Shown: positions 52,980-63,039, numbered from the stretch's first letter. The stretch is DNA of 64,000 nucleotides from Diploptera punctata (GCA_030220185.1 JASPKZ010000419.1:3987501-4051500); one strand, 5' to 3'. Notes: generated by a model not told the origin, from the letters alone. Translations and numbers: made by a program.

Positions 52980-53232
52980 AGTCCACCGCTGTGGTCTCGA
53001 GGTAGCGTGCTGCCTTGTCACGCAGCGGGCCCGGGTTCGATCCCCGGTCGGGACAGTTTTTATGGGGGTTTTTCCTCACCTGTAAGACAAATGTCAGGAA
53101 ACCGTTAGGGCCTAAACGGTCCCCGAAATCATATGGCCATCATCATCATATTTCACCGGTGTAGAAAGCAACGGGAAGCTACCACACCTACAATTCCCTA
53201 GTAAAGCTGCAAGCATAGCATGAAAATTAATA
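52980..53232 (+). mobile_element. SINE-1a, well preserved
   Basis: GTCCACCGCTGTGGTCTCGA, A box TAGCGTGCTGCC, B box GGTTCGATCCCCGG, GGGGTTTTTCCTCACCTGTA AGAC, AACGGTCCCCGAAATCATAT GG, CATCATCATCAT, then the type-a module GGAAGCTACCACACCTACAA to GCATGAAAAT. The head is close to consensus; the 3' end runs into a TA tract. Confidence 0.9.
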
Positions 53233-53244
53233 TATATATATATT

Positions 53245-53458
53245 TTTTCGATGTTATAATCAAATTCAGACATTAAGCAATGCAATCCTAATATGACATG
53301 AAAAGAAAAATAAACGCCTAACGGGGATTTAAACCCTGACCTAAGTGCGCTGGATAGCGTAAGTGGTAGCGCTCTGAATATCAATTCCGAGGTCAAGGTT
53401 CACAGTTCATATCCCTGTTCAGGCGTTTATTTTTCTTTTCATGTCATATATATAGGCC
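53245..53458. repeat. Two SINE-7 copies head to head (long inverted repeat)
   Basis: A minus-strand copy (53245-53345, with ACATGAAAAGAAAAATAAAC GCC) faces a plus-strand copy (53347-53458: GCTGGATAGCGTAAGTGGTA GCGC, B box GGTTCACAGTTCATATCCC, GGCGTTTATTTTTCTTTTCA TGTC). The outer approximately 35 bases are inverted and nearly identical, so the whole locus can fold back. Confidence 0.75.
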
Positions 53459-53557
53459 TATATATATATTTCAGCGTAGATCTTCACTCAAATTCACTTG
53501 AACAAAAATAAGGCAGAGACCAAGCGAACAACGGATCTACTTCCATAGCAAAATAAC

Positions 53558-53645
53558 GTCCCTGGAAAATGTCCAATTAGTAGTACAGGGAATGAGGTGG
53601 GTGAATAACATTAACCAGGAGTTGGCGGAAGTAGATTATACTTAA
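53558..53645 (+). mobile_element. LINE-A scrap
   Basis: CCAATTAGTAGTACAGGGAATGAGGTGGG, AATAACATTAACCAGGAGTT and GGAAGTAGATTATAC match the last part of the LINE-A coding tail. The 3' UTR is missing. Confidence 0.65.
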
Positions 53646-53649
53646 TACA

Positions 53650-53945
53650 GGTTTTCTACTTTATAGCAGTTCGCCCTTGATTCCTGCTTTCCAGAGATTC
53701 CTACCTTCCCATTGTCCTTCTTCCATACCCCTCTTCATCATGGCATCATATATCCCTTCATGCCATGTTATTCTACTTCTCCCCCTCTTCCTTCTGTCTG
53801 GTACCATCCAATCTAATACCCGTTTAGGCTACAGTTCATCCGACATCCGTTGTACATGTCCATACCACTGTAAAGTTCTCTTTGTTATCCTATCGACAAC
53901 AGTTTCTTGTACTGCCATTTCTTGTCTAACATATGTATTTTTATA
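53650..53945 (-). pseudogene. LINE-G-like RT C-terminal tail
   Basis: Minus strand: TYVRQEMAVQETVVDRITKR, LQWYGHVQRM then a stop, then PKRVLDWMVPDRRKRGRSRI and GMEEGQWEGRNLWKAG with stop near 53675. It is the same architecture as 9090-9413. Confidence 0.75.
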
Positions 53946-53954
53946 ATAATAATA

Positions 53955-54550
53955 ATAATAATCTTCTTCTTCTTCACTTCCTGGTTTAGATCTAAACCAT
54001 CTCTTCCGAGGACGTCCGACACCTCTTCTTCCTTTTGGAAAATAGTGGAAGATTTTATTTGGTAATCTACTTTCTTCCATTCTTTCTACATGTTCTTTCC
54101 ACTGTATCTTGTTGTTAAATATATTTTCTTTTATGGAGTAGATCTGCAGTTCTTCACCGATATCCTCGTTTCTTATCTGGTCCATTTTAGTGCAGCCTGT
54201 TACTCTTCTTAAAAATTTCATGTCGGTTCCTTGGATTTTACTTTCTTGTTTGGTAGTGGTAATCCAAGATTCACTCCCATACAAAAGGACAGGGACAGCC
54301 ATTGTTTTATAAAATTTTAATTTTGTTTGTTTATGGGCTTTATTATTCAATGTTCTATTTATTGTACCACAAATAGCTTGAAACTGATGTGTTTTGTGTT
54401 CAGTATCTTTATCATACCCATAGCTGATGTCACATCCTAAATATTTAAAGTGGGATACTTGTTTAATAATTTCGTGTCTAATTACTATTTTTGCACGCAG
54501 AGTATTTCTTCCACAAAATGCCATTACTTTTGTTTTACTTATTGAAATTT
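53955..54550 (-). pseudogene. LINE-H RT thumb and tail
   Basis: Minus strand: ISISKTKVMAFCGRN, SHFKYLGCDISYGYDKDTEH, MAVPVLLYGSESWITTTKQE, MKFLRRVTGCTKMDQIRNED, WKEHVERMEESRLPNKIFHY, PKGRRGVGRPRKRWFRSKPG SEEE. The family tail is complete; the palm upstream of KTKVM is missing. It is open without stops into the following AAT tract, and the apparent 231-codon protein (54524-53829) runs on into LINE-G-like sequence. Confidence 0.85.
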
Positions 54551-54554
54551 TAAA

Positions 54555-55035
54555 ATTATAATCGCTACATATTGCATAATAATAATAATAGCTTTATTTT
54601 ATCTGGCAGAGTTAAGACCTTAAGGCCGTGTCTGCCACTCAACCAGGTTTTAAAAAATAGTCTTAAATCTATATTACAATAAACATAAACAATTACATGT
54701 TATAAATACAATACACTTAATATTTATAATTTAGTTTGATTTACTCTGGATTTAACAATTTTAATGTATAATACGTACAAGATATATAAACACGAGAAAA
54801 AATTATTAATGACATAGTATGAATTTAAATAAACAGAGAAAAATTAATTATTAGACAACAGGTAACTGTATAAGCGTGACTTAAAAGTGCCAAGTGTGCG
54901 GCAACTCCTGATTTATTGAGGAAGGAAATTCCAGGAGCGGGCAGAGGCTACTGTGAAGGGAGAAGAATATGATGTTGTAGCCTGGATATTCCCATGCTTC
55001 TCCGTAATCCATCTATTTCTCTCGCCAAGAAGTAG
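54555..55035 (-). mobile_element. LINE-E relative, 3' end
   Basis: Minus strand: WNFLPQ, stop, IRSCRTLGTFKSRLYSYLLS near 54935-54860, a long AT-rich 3' UTR, then the family ending ACGGCCTTAAGGTCTTAACT CTGCCAG and an AATAAAGC / AAT run at 54575-54600. Confidence 0.75.
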
Positions 55036-55039
55036 ATAA

Positions 55040-55156
55040 TTCATACAAGGCAAGTAGATTGTACAGGAAATAATTGAAAAAAAACATTAGCTCAGGATAG
55101 GGATGTGTCCGCGTGGCCATGAACCTACGGGTTCGATAGTGCCATTGACTTAGTAT
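55040..55156 (+). mobile_element. LINE-A 3'-end scrap
   Basis: GCAAGTAGATTGTACAGGAA, CATTAGCTCAGGATAGGGAT, CGCGTGGCCATGAACCTACGGGTTCGATAG, GCCATTGACTTAGTA. A small deletion removes the usual GTATGGAGAGC. Confidence 0.7.
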
Positions 55157-55159
55157 CGT

Positions 55160-55780
55160 ATTTTGGATTTTTTACTTAATTTGTTCTAGAAATGATAGAT
55201 TGTAACATTTGTGTGAGTGAAGCCGGGTTCTCTTTATTTGCACTGCTCATTCAACAGCTCCTGGTGTGGGTTATCGCTTAATTCCGCCTGTCCTCATATT
55301 TCACCTCGTAAACGCGGCTAGCGGATAGATAATCTGCACTAGGTCTTTGAGGGGGTGGGACATCAAGGGGGTTGGAACTGCAGCAGGAATTAGACGAGGA
55401 GTGGGAGGAAGGGTGAGATTACGGAAGTTGGCTCGTGGCCATCGCATTAATTCTCGACCCATTTTATATTCCCTCTCTCTACCCCCTACCATCAACATAA
55501 CATTTTAGCTATGTTCTCACATGCGCCGAATGTTTACTTAACATGCATGGTACAGTCGCCATGTTGCCATTTCTGCACTTGCTGATGCTCTGAAGGTAAA
55601 GCATAAAAATAATAATTTCTAATTCACACACATATCTCTGTAAGAAAAATCATTATCACAGTGGAATATTTTCCTACCTTTCATTGTACGTTCGCGGTAC
55701 CGAGGTATGGTTTCCTTCGGAAGGGAAGTAGAGCCATGGTCCCCGTGTCGTAGATACGTATAACATCAACAATTAAGGGT
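55160..55780. other. Unassigned; relatively GC-rich segment
   Basis: 55260-55560 is less AT-biased than its surroundings, with a 65-codon minus-strand frame (GREREYKMGRELMRW) of no recognised family. ACATGCGCCGAATGTTTACTT near 55521 is unexplained. Confidence 0.3.
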
Positions 55781-55784
55781 GGGG

Positions 55785-55868
55785 AACCCAACATGTTGAT
55801 CACATATCATCCTTACACTAGCTGTATGATTGTCCATCTCTGTAATTAACACATGTAAGAGTGATGCC
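55785..55868 (+). repeat. SINE-3 3'-part fragment
   Basis: AACATGTTGATCACATATCAT, ACACTAGCTGTATGATTGTCCATCTC and TTAACACATGTAAGAGTGATGCC follow the SINE-3 tail (compare 37503-37580). Confidence 0.55.
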
Positions 55869-55869
55869 T

Positions 55870-56338
55870 AGAAATACTTTATGCAATGGAAATGGACAGT
55901 TCATGAGAAATAAGGGAGATATTGAGAAAGTGGCTGAATTCAAATACCAAGGAACAATAATTACAAACAGAAATATGGTGCACAAACAAAATGCGGAACA
56001 TGCAATCTTACTTTAAGGGAAGAGAAAAAAATATTACGAGTACTTGAGAACAAAGTTCGTAGGAAAGGGACCAAAGAATGTTGTCTAGACAGACGGATGG
56101 AGAAAACTGCATAACTGTCAGATACATGATCTTTACAGGAAATCAGATATAAAAGAACAGTTAAGTCTCTCAGTTGGTAGACCAAGAATATGGTGGGAGA
56201 ATAACATTAACCTTGTTTGATGGAAGTAGAATGTACAGGAGATGATTGGAAAACATATCAGGATAGGTATGTATGTAGAACGTATGGCAGGGTGTCCATG
56301 AATCCTCGGATTAGACAGTGTCAATGAGATAGTTAGTT
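55870..56338 (+). mobile_element. LINE-A copy with internal deletions
   Basis: GCAATGGAAATGGACAGTTC, GGCTGAATTCAAATACCAAGG AACAATAATTACAAACAGAA, then a jump to TGCAATCTTACTTTAAGGGA AGAG, GTACTTGAGAACAAAGTTCG, AAGTCTCTCAG joined directly to TTGGTAGACCAAGAATATGG, and CATGAATCCTCGGATTAGAC AGTG. At least two internal deletions. Confidence 0.8.
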
Positions 56339-56609
56339 ACATGTGAAGCCAGTATAGTTGGCTAATAGTATGTCGAGGGCCTTGTATCTCTGTTACTCCA
56401 TGGAGGTTTTATTAAACAAGAGACTTCTGAGTAAAATCCATTAGCTCTTTCTCATCCAGCTTTGAGTTACGGCTGTAATGTAAAGCGTCGTTAAAGAGCG
56501 AGATGAAACAATAACTGTTACCGTTATTATTGCTAACACCGCTATTATTCCTTAAAGAAAAAATAAAATAAAATTTCTATCATTATGTCCATTCATGAAA
56601 TGCATTATA

Positions 56610-58076
56610 CACCGTGTCCACAAATACAGTATCATAGTTTAAACTACTACTACGTCACTTTGGATAATCGGATCTAAATGAGATTGGTGACAATTAAAAG
56701 AGAAACTCAAAACGTTTTCCATATACCTCATAGGCATTGAATGTGGCCCCCAAGAGTGAAGCTGCAGACATCGAGGCGATATTCCCATTCACGCCACACA
56801 CCCTCCAACATATGTGAAGAAATGGACTGGATGGCAGCAATGATATGAAGCTGGATTTCTTGCAGATTTTGAGGCAATGGAGATACATAGACACGATCCT
56901 TTATGTAATCCCATTAAAAGATGCCACAGACCGTCGAGTCAGGTTTGACCTCGGCGGCCAATTGTAGAAAACATTATCATCATCTCCGGCACTTCCAAAC
57001 AATATTCCTGGAAGCCTGTCATTCAGATGCTCCCGAACATGCAAATGTCAATGAGGAGATATTCCATCTTGCTGGAAAAGATATTCATTGCCTTCTTGTT
57101 CCAATTGTGGAAATAACCATTCAGTGAGCATATCAAGATAATGTTCACCGTTGACAGTGACCTATAGAAAGAAAAATTGGCCATAGACTTTACGTTTCAA
57201 TACGGTACAAAAGACATTCACATTAGGGGAGTCTCTTTCAACTTCCACAATGGTGTTTGTATTCTCACTCCCCCAAATCCTAACATTATTCCTGTTCATT
57301 TTTCCACTAACGTGGAAATTTGCCTCATCACTGAAAATTATTTTTTCTGACAGTTCTCCATTAGTGCCATGAAATGCTCAGAGAAATCTAATAGCTTTGC
57401 ATGGTCATCAGATTTCAATTTATGCACTAATTGGAGTTTGGAGGGGTGGAACGTCAGTCGTGTACGTAGGATATTAGATACGGTGGATTTAGGGATGTTC
57501 AACTTTTGACTAGCTCTACGGACAGACTTCTTGGGACTACACACACTTCTCCCGCATTTGATCAACAATTACTGCATCGACAGATGGTCTCCCTGAATCT
57601 TATGAATACATGTGCAGCCACGATCCACAAAATCACGGTACCACTTCAAAATGGACTTGTGTGTAGGAGTCTGATGTTGAAACCTTCGCCTAAAAGCACG
57701 CTGGACCAGCACCGAACTCTGCTTGGTGTGATATTCCAAAACACACTAACTGCGATCTTGGGGGTTCGCCATAACTCCTTAAAACTTATTTCATAACTTC
57801 TTTAATAACAACACAGTCTCAAAAGCACAACAAACATTCACATTTAACTTAATCCGTCTGCTAAATATCCAACAATGAACCCATATCGACCACAAAAAAA
57901 ACACGATTAAATTTAGTTTAGTTTCTGTATTGTTGATCATTATTCTCCACTGTTGACACTGTTAACATGCACAAAACGTTTTGGGGTTCTCTTTTGATTG
58001 TCACCAATTTAGATACGATGAGCCGAAGCGACGTAGTAGTAGTTTAAAATATGATACTATATTTATGGACACGTTG
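56610..58076 (-). mobile_element. Nearly full-length DDE transposon (Tc1/mariner superfamily)
   Basis: 1467 bp with TIRs of about 105 bases (CACCGTGTCCACAAATACAG; right rc CAACGTGTCCATAAATATAG), flanked by TA (56608-56609, 58077-58078). The interior on the minus strand is a transposase spread over several frames. The size and layout suggest a complete element that has decayed by point mutation and small indels rather than deletion. Confidence 0.88.
56690..57780 (-). pseudogene. Transposase of the 56610-58076 element
   Basis: Reading down the minus strand: start region near 57780 with GVMANPQDRS-like and RAFRRRFQHQTPTHKSILKW (DUF4817-like N-terminus); SVRRASQKLNIPKSTVSNIL (helix-turn-helix, in the open stretch 57568-57338, 76 codons); FHPSKLQLVHKL; FSVMRQISTLVEK-like; WGSENTNTIVEVERDSPNVN VFC; EYLFQQDG (second catalytic Asp preserved, about 57065); WPPR-NLT; and a C-terminus CLKICKKSSFI / HICWRVCGVNGNIASM (56894-56694). 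At least six stops or frameshifts. It is non-functional. Confidence 0.82.
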
Positions 58077-58739
58077 TATAATGGAAATGAACAGTTAATG
58101 ACAAACGAAGGCAATTTTGAAGAAGTGGGTTAATTCAAATTCCTAGGAACAATCATCACAAAGAGAAATGACGTGAATAAAGTAATTAAACACAATGTGC
58201 ATGCTATTATGTATTACATGAATTCCAACTTTTTTTCAAAAAAGTTAAAGCAAAAGTATATAAAACTGTTATTCTTCCAATTATATTGTATGGATGCGAA
58301 ATATCGACTCTTAGTTTAAGGGGGAAGGTAAAACTTCGAGTATTTGAAAACAATAGCCGTTAGAAATATTTTTGAACTGCAGAGAGAGACGGAGTCATGC
58401 GAATGGAAAAGATTAGATGAAAGTGAGCTATATGATTTTCTATGGGTAACCAGATGTAAAACGAGTAGTTAAGTGTCATAGATTGCGATGGAAAGGACAC
58501 GTGGTACGGCTGGGAAATAAAAGAGGGTCATGCAAACTTCTTGTAGAATAACGGACGGAAAGCACCTAGTAGGTGGGGCAAGAATGAGGCGGGAGAATAG
58601 CATTAGAATTGATAAAAGGAAGCAAATTATACAGGGAACGATCGGAAAACATTATCTCAGGATAGGGATGTGTAGAAAACGTACGTCAGCGCATCATGAA
58701 ACTACAAATTAGATAGTGCCAGTGAGTTATTTATTTAAT

Positions 58740-59333
58740 TTCTCGCCTATATGTGCCGATTTTCTTTAGCTATTGGAATCAATTATTTACTGATATTACA
58801 TGCTGATACCTATTTAATGCAAGAGTAAATATAGCGAACATTGCTATTTTTGTATGCTTCACATCGAAGAAAGTACCTTTCTATTGTGCATTCAGCGTTC
58901 TCTGAAATTTACAAAAATTCTTAGTGAAACCTTTTTTTTTTTTTACATTATGTTAAATTTTACATTTCTGACTTACTTGTGTATGTTTATAGCAGTAGGT
59001 TGAAAATTTGTATTATTTTAGACAGCATTTTTCCACGTAATTATTGAAGAGTGCAAGAATAAAACCAGGTAAGTCACTTTTTTCTTGAAATGGAGTGTTA
59101 GATGTCATTAGTAGATTCTTCGTGGAAAGCATGTCATTTAGAAATGTGATAAGAATAATAGCTGTCATGTGTTTATACATTGTACATTTCCAAACTTTGG
59201 CATAGAAGCAGGAGAATATGAAGTTGTTCAACTAAAATTACGTTTGCTAGATTTCAAAGCAAGTTAAAATTCTCGACTCCAATGCAACGAAAACAATCAG
59301 AACAGAATTGTTTTACACCGCTTGTTAATTCAG

Positions 59334-59335
<2 letters not shown>
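58740..59335. other. Unassigned AT-rich interval
   Basis: No structure recognised. Confidence 0.35.
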
Positions 59336-59336
<1 letters not shown>

Positions 59337-59367
<31 letters not shown>

Positions 59368-59426
59368 CTCCTGTACGTGTGTTTGTCACTCTACTCTTCC
59401 TAAACGACTGGATCGAATTTGATGAA

Positions 59427-59502
<76 letters not shown>

Positions 59503-59580
59503 TGATTGGATCTCTCGATGGCTTAGATTCACAATTGGGCTCTCTAAAACCCATTAGTATAGGAGTTCACCTGAAGTGAA
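59337..59580 (+). repeat. Interspersed repeat R1 with expanded (TG)n
   Basis: A (TA)n run (59337-59363), then CTTCCTAAACGACTGGATCG AATTTGATGAA, a pure (TG)36-like tract (59429-59501), then GGATCTCTCGATGGCTTAGA TTC. It aligns with 52100-52190, where the TG tract is only TTTTTTGTGTATG. Confidence 0.75.
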
Positions 59581-59689
59581 AATGCAAAATCGCCCTAGAC
59601 GTTATACTTTTCGATGTTTCACAACGAAACTCGATATATCTTGTCCAAAAATGAGCGAAGTCTGACAATTAGGAGTAGATGTTTAATTG

Positions 59690-59760
59690 AAACACGTAAT
59701 TAAAATCTGGCTAAACGACTGGACCGATTTTTCTGACATTTTGTGTATGTAATGATAAAC
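59690..59760 (+). repeat. Interspersed repeat R1 fragment
   Basis: TGGCTAAACGACTGGACCGA TTTTTCTGACATTTTGTGTA TG, same core as 52115-52150. Confidence 0.6.
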
Positions 59761-59867
59761 CTTTTATGAAAAATATTTTATTATTGTTTATCTCCAGTCA
59801 TTGTAGGCTAATGACGATTATCAAACGCCACTGCATTAAAATAAATAAATGTTTATAATTTGTCCGA

Positions 59868-60015
59868 ACTAAAGTCCAGGGATAGCGTCGTTCTCTCGTA
59901 CTCGGCGAGCCTGGGTTCTTTCCCCGATTGGGACAACTATTCTGGGGTTTTCCTCACGTGTAATTCAAATATCAGGAAACTTTAAGACTTAAACCGTCCC
60001 CAGTCATCATCTGCC
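59868..60015 (+). mobile_element. SINE-1 head and body, diverged
   Basis: A-box-like GGATAGCGTCGTTC, B-box-like GGGTTCTTTCCCCG, then GACAACTATTCTGGGGTTTT CCTCACGTG, ATATCAGGAAACTTTAAGAC, CCGTCCCC and ATTATTATCATCATTACG. 3' module absent. Confidence 0.7.
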
Positions 60016-60019
60016 CATT

Positions 60020-60735
60020 ATTATCATCATTACGATATGCACCACGTTTAACTTTAATTTATGTGTGAATGGCGTGTTTCGTCTTAATGTTGATTTGTCT
60101 TTGTGTGGTTAAAAAAAGTGTGTGTGTGATCAATAGTTAAACATTCCTCTCCCTACAGGTCGTAACAATGCAAGACCTGGATGGCGTGTGACATGTAATA
60201 GCCTATTTGTATTGTAAGTCTTAATAATTAAATCGGTAAATATGCGTAGTTAAACTTTGTTAGATTTGTTTTAAATGCATTGATCTAAGATAGATTTATA
60301 GGCTCTTAAAATAAGTTCTGGATACAGAATTAATATTGATCAGTTTATAATAGATTAGTTTGAGATAGCAGTTGCTTGCGATTGGAAATTAAGGTAACAG
60401 GGATTGATTTCCTTCATATCGCCATAGGCTTCAGTGGGGCTACACCCAATCTAGCCTCACATCTTAAATCAATTTTAATATTATCCTTCATTTCCATCCC
60501 GTTAATACATTTTTGCTACAGATCTTCCACCTGAAAATTAATATTTATTTTATGATTATTATAAAACTTCCCATCAATATATTTATAACGTTCCGATTTA
60601 GGATCACTAACTGTGTTTAACAATTTGTCCAAACTGCGAAACTCAATTTTTTCTACGTGACCGAAAACGTACCCCCTGGACGTATTTTCGTGAACTCCAA
60701 TAAAAATATAAATATATAATAAAATAGTAATAGTA
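60020..60735. other. Unassigned; possible splice-acceptor sequence
   Basis: TTCCTCTCCCTACAGGTCG at 60143-60161 is a good 3' splice-site match, but the following frame closes quickly and no homologous exon is recognised. Confidence 0.2.
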
Positions 60736-60744
60736 ATAATGATA

Positions 60745-61285
60745 ATGGTGATAGTTATAAGGCTCATAACCTATGGGATTGAACTGATATGGGAGAAAAT
60801 ATCGACCAGCGATTTGGAGAGGTTAGAAAAGGTGAAAGCAAGATACATCAAAAAGGCATTAGGTACAAGCAAATACACACCAAATAGAATGGCCTATATG
60901 TTAGCCAGAGAAACCTACTTCCTAGAGGACCTGAGACAAAGGATGCTACTGCCAGCAACGGAGCCATATAAGAAAGCCACCGAAAAAAAGAAGCAAAAGG
61001 AAAAAGAGATCGACAAAGAGTTCTATGCCTCAGACGCCATGGTGATCATGGAGTGGACCTGAAGCAACCAACCACAAAGGCACGCAATCATAGGCCTGAC
61101 AACACATGGATATCACCATAAAATGTGCAAAAATACGAAATTCCACCAACCGAGTGACTCGTGTGAATGCAAGATATGTGAACAAAAATGCGAGCGATAC
61201 CAATACAAACAATGCAGAAGATGGACGGGATCGTTGAACGAACTGTTAAGACAAATCATAAACCTAAAACTTAATGCTCTTTCGA
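60745..61285 (+). pseudogene. LINE-I: RT C-terminal region with Cys-rich tail
   Basis: RLITYGIELIWEKISTSDLE RLEKVKARYIKKALG, NRMAYMLARETYFLEDLR, then a charged KKATEKKKQKEKEIDKEF segment, FYASDAMVIMEW, a single in-frame stop (61060-61062), TTHGYHHKMCKNTKFHQPSD SCECKICEQKCERY. The ending has an HxxxC and CxCxxCxxxC cluster that probably binds zinc. The layout is frequent in arthropod LINE polyproteins; the palm is missing. The frame is nearly intact. Confidence 0.7.
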
Positions 61286-61289
61286 GTGC

Positions 61290-61345
61290 CATTTACCTAC
61301 TTATTATTTTATTATTATTGTTATTATTATTGTTATAGGCTCATA
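61290..61345 (+). repeat. (TTA)n microsatellite after LINE-I
   Basis: TTATTATTATT with G interruptions, likely the LINE-I tail or a secondary expansion. Confidence 0.8.
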
Positions 61346-61529
61346 ATAGTAAGAATGATATTAATAATGCATTTTTTTTTCGAATTTACACACACACACA
61401 CCAAGATCCAGGGGTTTATTTTTCAAAAATTGTAAATATGATTCCTTTTTCTTTTTGGCTATTTCCTTAATTTCTGGTACTTACACAACACAGAAATTAG
61501 GGATAAATGCCATATTCAAGACATAACCA

Positions 61530-61755
61530 AATTTATTATAGATGGATGAAAATGTTGGAAAGGTCATACAGAAAGAATGCAAGACAACTGACTTGCAAAA
61601 AGAGCTAAAGAAGATAAACCAATAGGCTGGAGAAGAACAAGAGAAAGACCGGCCAAGAGATGGATACAGTTAATGCACATCCAATACGTCTTCCACCGTG
61701 GAGTGATTTTGGAAATAAACAGGATGAAAATCCTACAACTTATGATTAAGAAGAA

Positions 61756-61787
<32 letters not shown>

Positions 61788-61790
61788 TAG
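61530..61790 (+). pseudogene. LINE-J: RT C-terminal tail
   Basis: With one slip: WKGHTERMQDNRLAKRAKED KPIGWRRTRERPAKRWIQ, then VFHRGVILEINRMKILQLM. It is the familiar W-GH-RM...RGRP-RW tail of LINE RTs, followed by an (AC)n tract (61757-61786). Confidence 0.6.
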
Positions 61791-61860
61791 GATATATATA
61801 TATACATGACGTTCTAATGTTTTTTTATATGTGTATCCTATAGGAAAATAAGTTAAATAT

Positions 61861-61890
61861 AGATAAATAAATAAATAAATAAATAATATG
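61861..61890. repeat. (AAAT)n microsatellite
   Basis: Seven ATAA units. Confidence 0.95.
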
Positions 61891-61987
61891 TTAGGGTAAC
61901 TCTAATATTTTTTATTTTTATTATTCCGGCTTTTACAATGAATATACTTTTCCCGGTACCCATGTTCACAGTTAACTACACATGACT

Positions 61988-61991
61988 AATG

Positions 61992-62042
<51 letters not shown>
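61988..62042. repeat. (AAT)n microsatellite
   Basis: About 18 uninterrupted AAT units. Confidence 0.97.
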
Positions 62043-62159
62043 TTAACAACTGAACTAACTCAATGACACAAGATTTAAAGGTTTTGTTTTATATCAGGCT
62101 GCTGGCCTCATATTCACAAATATAAGTCATGAGATGGACGAATATAGAAAAAGTATATG

Positions 62160-62395
62160 TATGTCACATGGTCAACACATCGGGTGTTTCAGCCATTAGA
62201 ACTGGATTTTCAACCAGGAGCCACTACTTACTGTAGGTGCCCAAATTCCTTTGCGGTGCTGAGTGAGCACCGATCTCATGTCATTGTATATACTAACCAA
62301 GATTCCAATGAAACATTTATTCCAACATGTGGACTAGAACCAGAGCTCCGCGCCAAAGCATGATGCTTAATATACCGCTCGGTCTCCATGTGCGA
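62160..62395 (-). mobile_element. SINE-3 copy, diverged
   Basis: Head at the high end (minus strand): CATGGAGACCGAGCGGTATA TTAAG, GCGCGGAGCTCTGGTTCTAG (B box eroded); the body keeps GATCGGTGCTCACTCAGCAC CGC, GTAAGTAGTGGCTCCTGGTTG and CTAATGGCTGAAACACCC. Confidence 0.7.
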
Positions 62396-62433
62396 ATATA
62401 AAAACAATCAGCACAATAAAAACTAACTAAATA

Positions 62434-63030
62434 ATTCACTGAACTATTGAGATCGGTGTATCATGGCTGTGCGGACATAAGCTCCCTATACATTCCTATC
62501 CAGAACTATAGTTTTTCATTCATCCCTGTATAATTCACCTTGCTCAAATTACGGTTAATGTTATTCACCCACTTCATTTTTAGCCTCTCTACTGGGCGCT
62601 TTCCCTCTGCTTTTGTTACAAGATGTTTCCATTCTCTTTTTTTTATTATTATTTCCCATTCGTGCTACTCCTGTCCATTGCAATATAGGAGAATTATATC
62701 TTCTTATTACATCTGGTTTCCCTTTAAAGATCATGTAGCTTACAGTTAAGTGGTCTTCTCCATTCACCTCTCTGTATCTCATTGGTTCAAATGAGATATT
62801 TATTCTCAAACACTCGTAATATTTCTTTCCTCCTTTCCTGATTTCACACTCATCACAGTCGAGTCTACGACAAGGGAACACCACCTAGAAGCACTCGCCA
62901 CTGAAGATGCCCTCCGCAGTTGAGGGAGAAAGGTTTGGAAAAAACACCAGTTATTGACCATGGCCATATAGCCCGGAAGTCTCTGTAGTGAATAATAGTA
63001 TACATTTGCAGAATTAAGCCTATGTTTATT
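62434..63030 (-). mobile_element. LINE-A copy with a 138-bp insert
   Basis: The 3' end begins at CATGGCTGTGCGGACATAAG CTCC; the RT tail and thumb can be followed to CTCCTTTCCTGATTTC near 62845, and LINE-A resumes at about 62983 (AGTCTCTGTAGTGAATAATA G, then GCAGAATTAAGCCTATG). Coding frames are broken, and a (T)n/ATT interruption sits at 62637-62650. Confidence 0.75.
62845..62982. other. Insert in LINE-A with stem-loop motif
   Basis: CTGAAGATGCCCTCCGCAGT TGAGGGAGAAAGGTTTGG (62901-62938) pairs CCCTC with GAGGG and has the CTGAAGATG...GAAA frame typical of Penelope-like termini. It resembles 42675-42711. Boundaries approximate; no clear duplication seen. Confidence 0.4.
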
Positions 63031-63039
63031 TTACAACTG

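Larger units (their letters stand above)
56565..58738 (+). mobile_element. LINE-A copy split by a Tc1/mariner-type element
   Basis: The left LINE remnant is short (56565-56609, ending GAAATGCATTATA). The right part starts at 58077 TATAATGGAAATGAACAG and continues through CTAGGAACAATCATCAC, ATTATATTGTATGGATGCGA, GGTAACCAGATG, TAGATTGCGATGGAAAGGAC to AAATTAGATAGTGCCAGTGA GTTATTTA. Joined at the TA, the sequence matches the 40865-42119 copy (AGAAATACATTATATAATGG, rc). Confidence 0.8.

Noticed and set aside
52980..53055. A functional tRNA gene
   Set aside because: A and B boxes are present, but acceptor and anticodon stems do not close and the unit recurs with a SINE body; it is a SINE-1 head. 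The same reasoning excludes the heads at 4757, 28584, 33600 and 34349.
59336..59579. Poly-Cys-Val and poly-His-Thr frames
   Set aside because: Translations of the two strands of the (TG)n tract.
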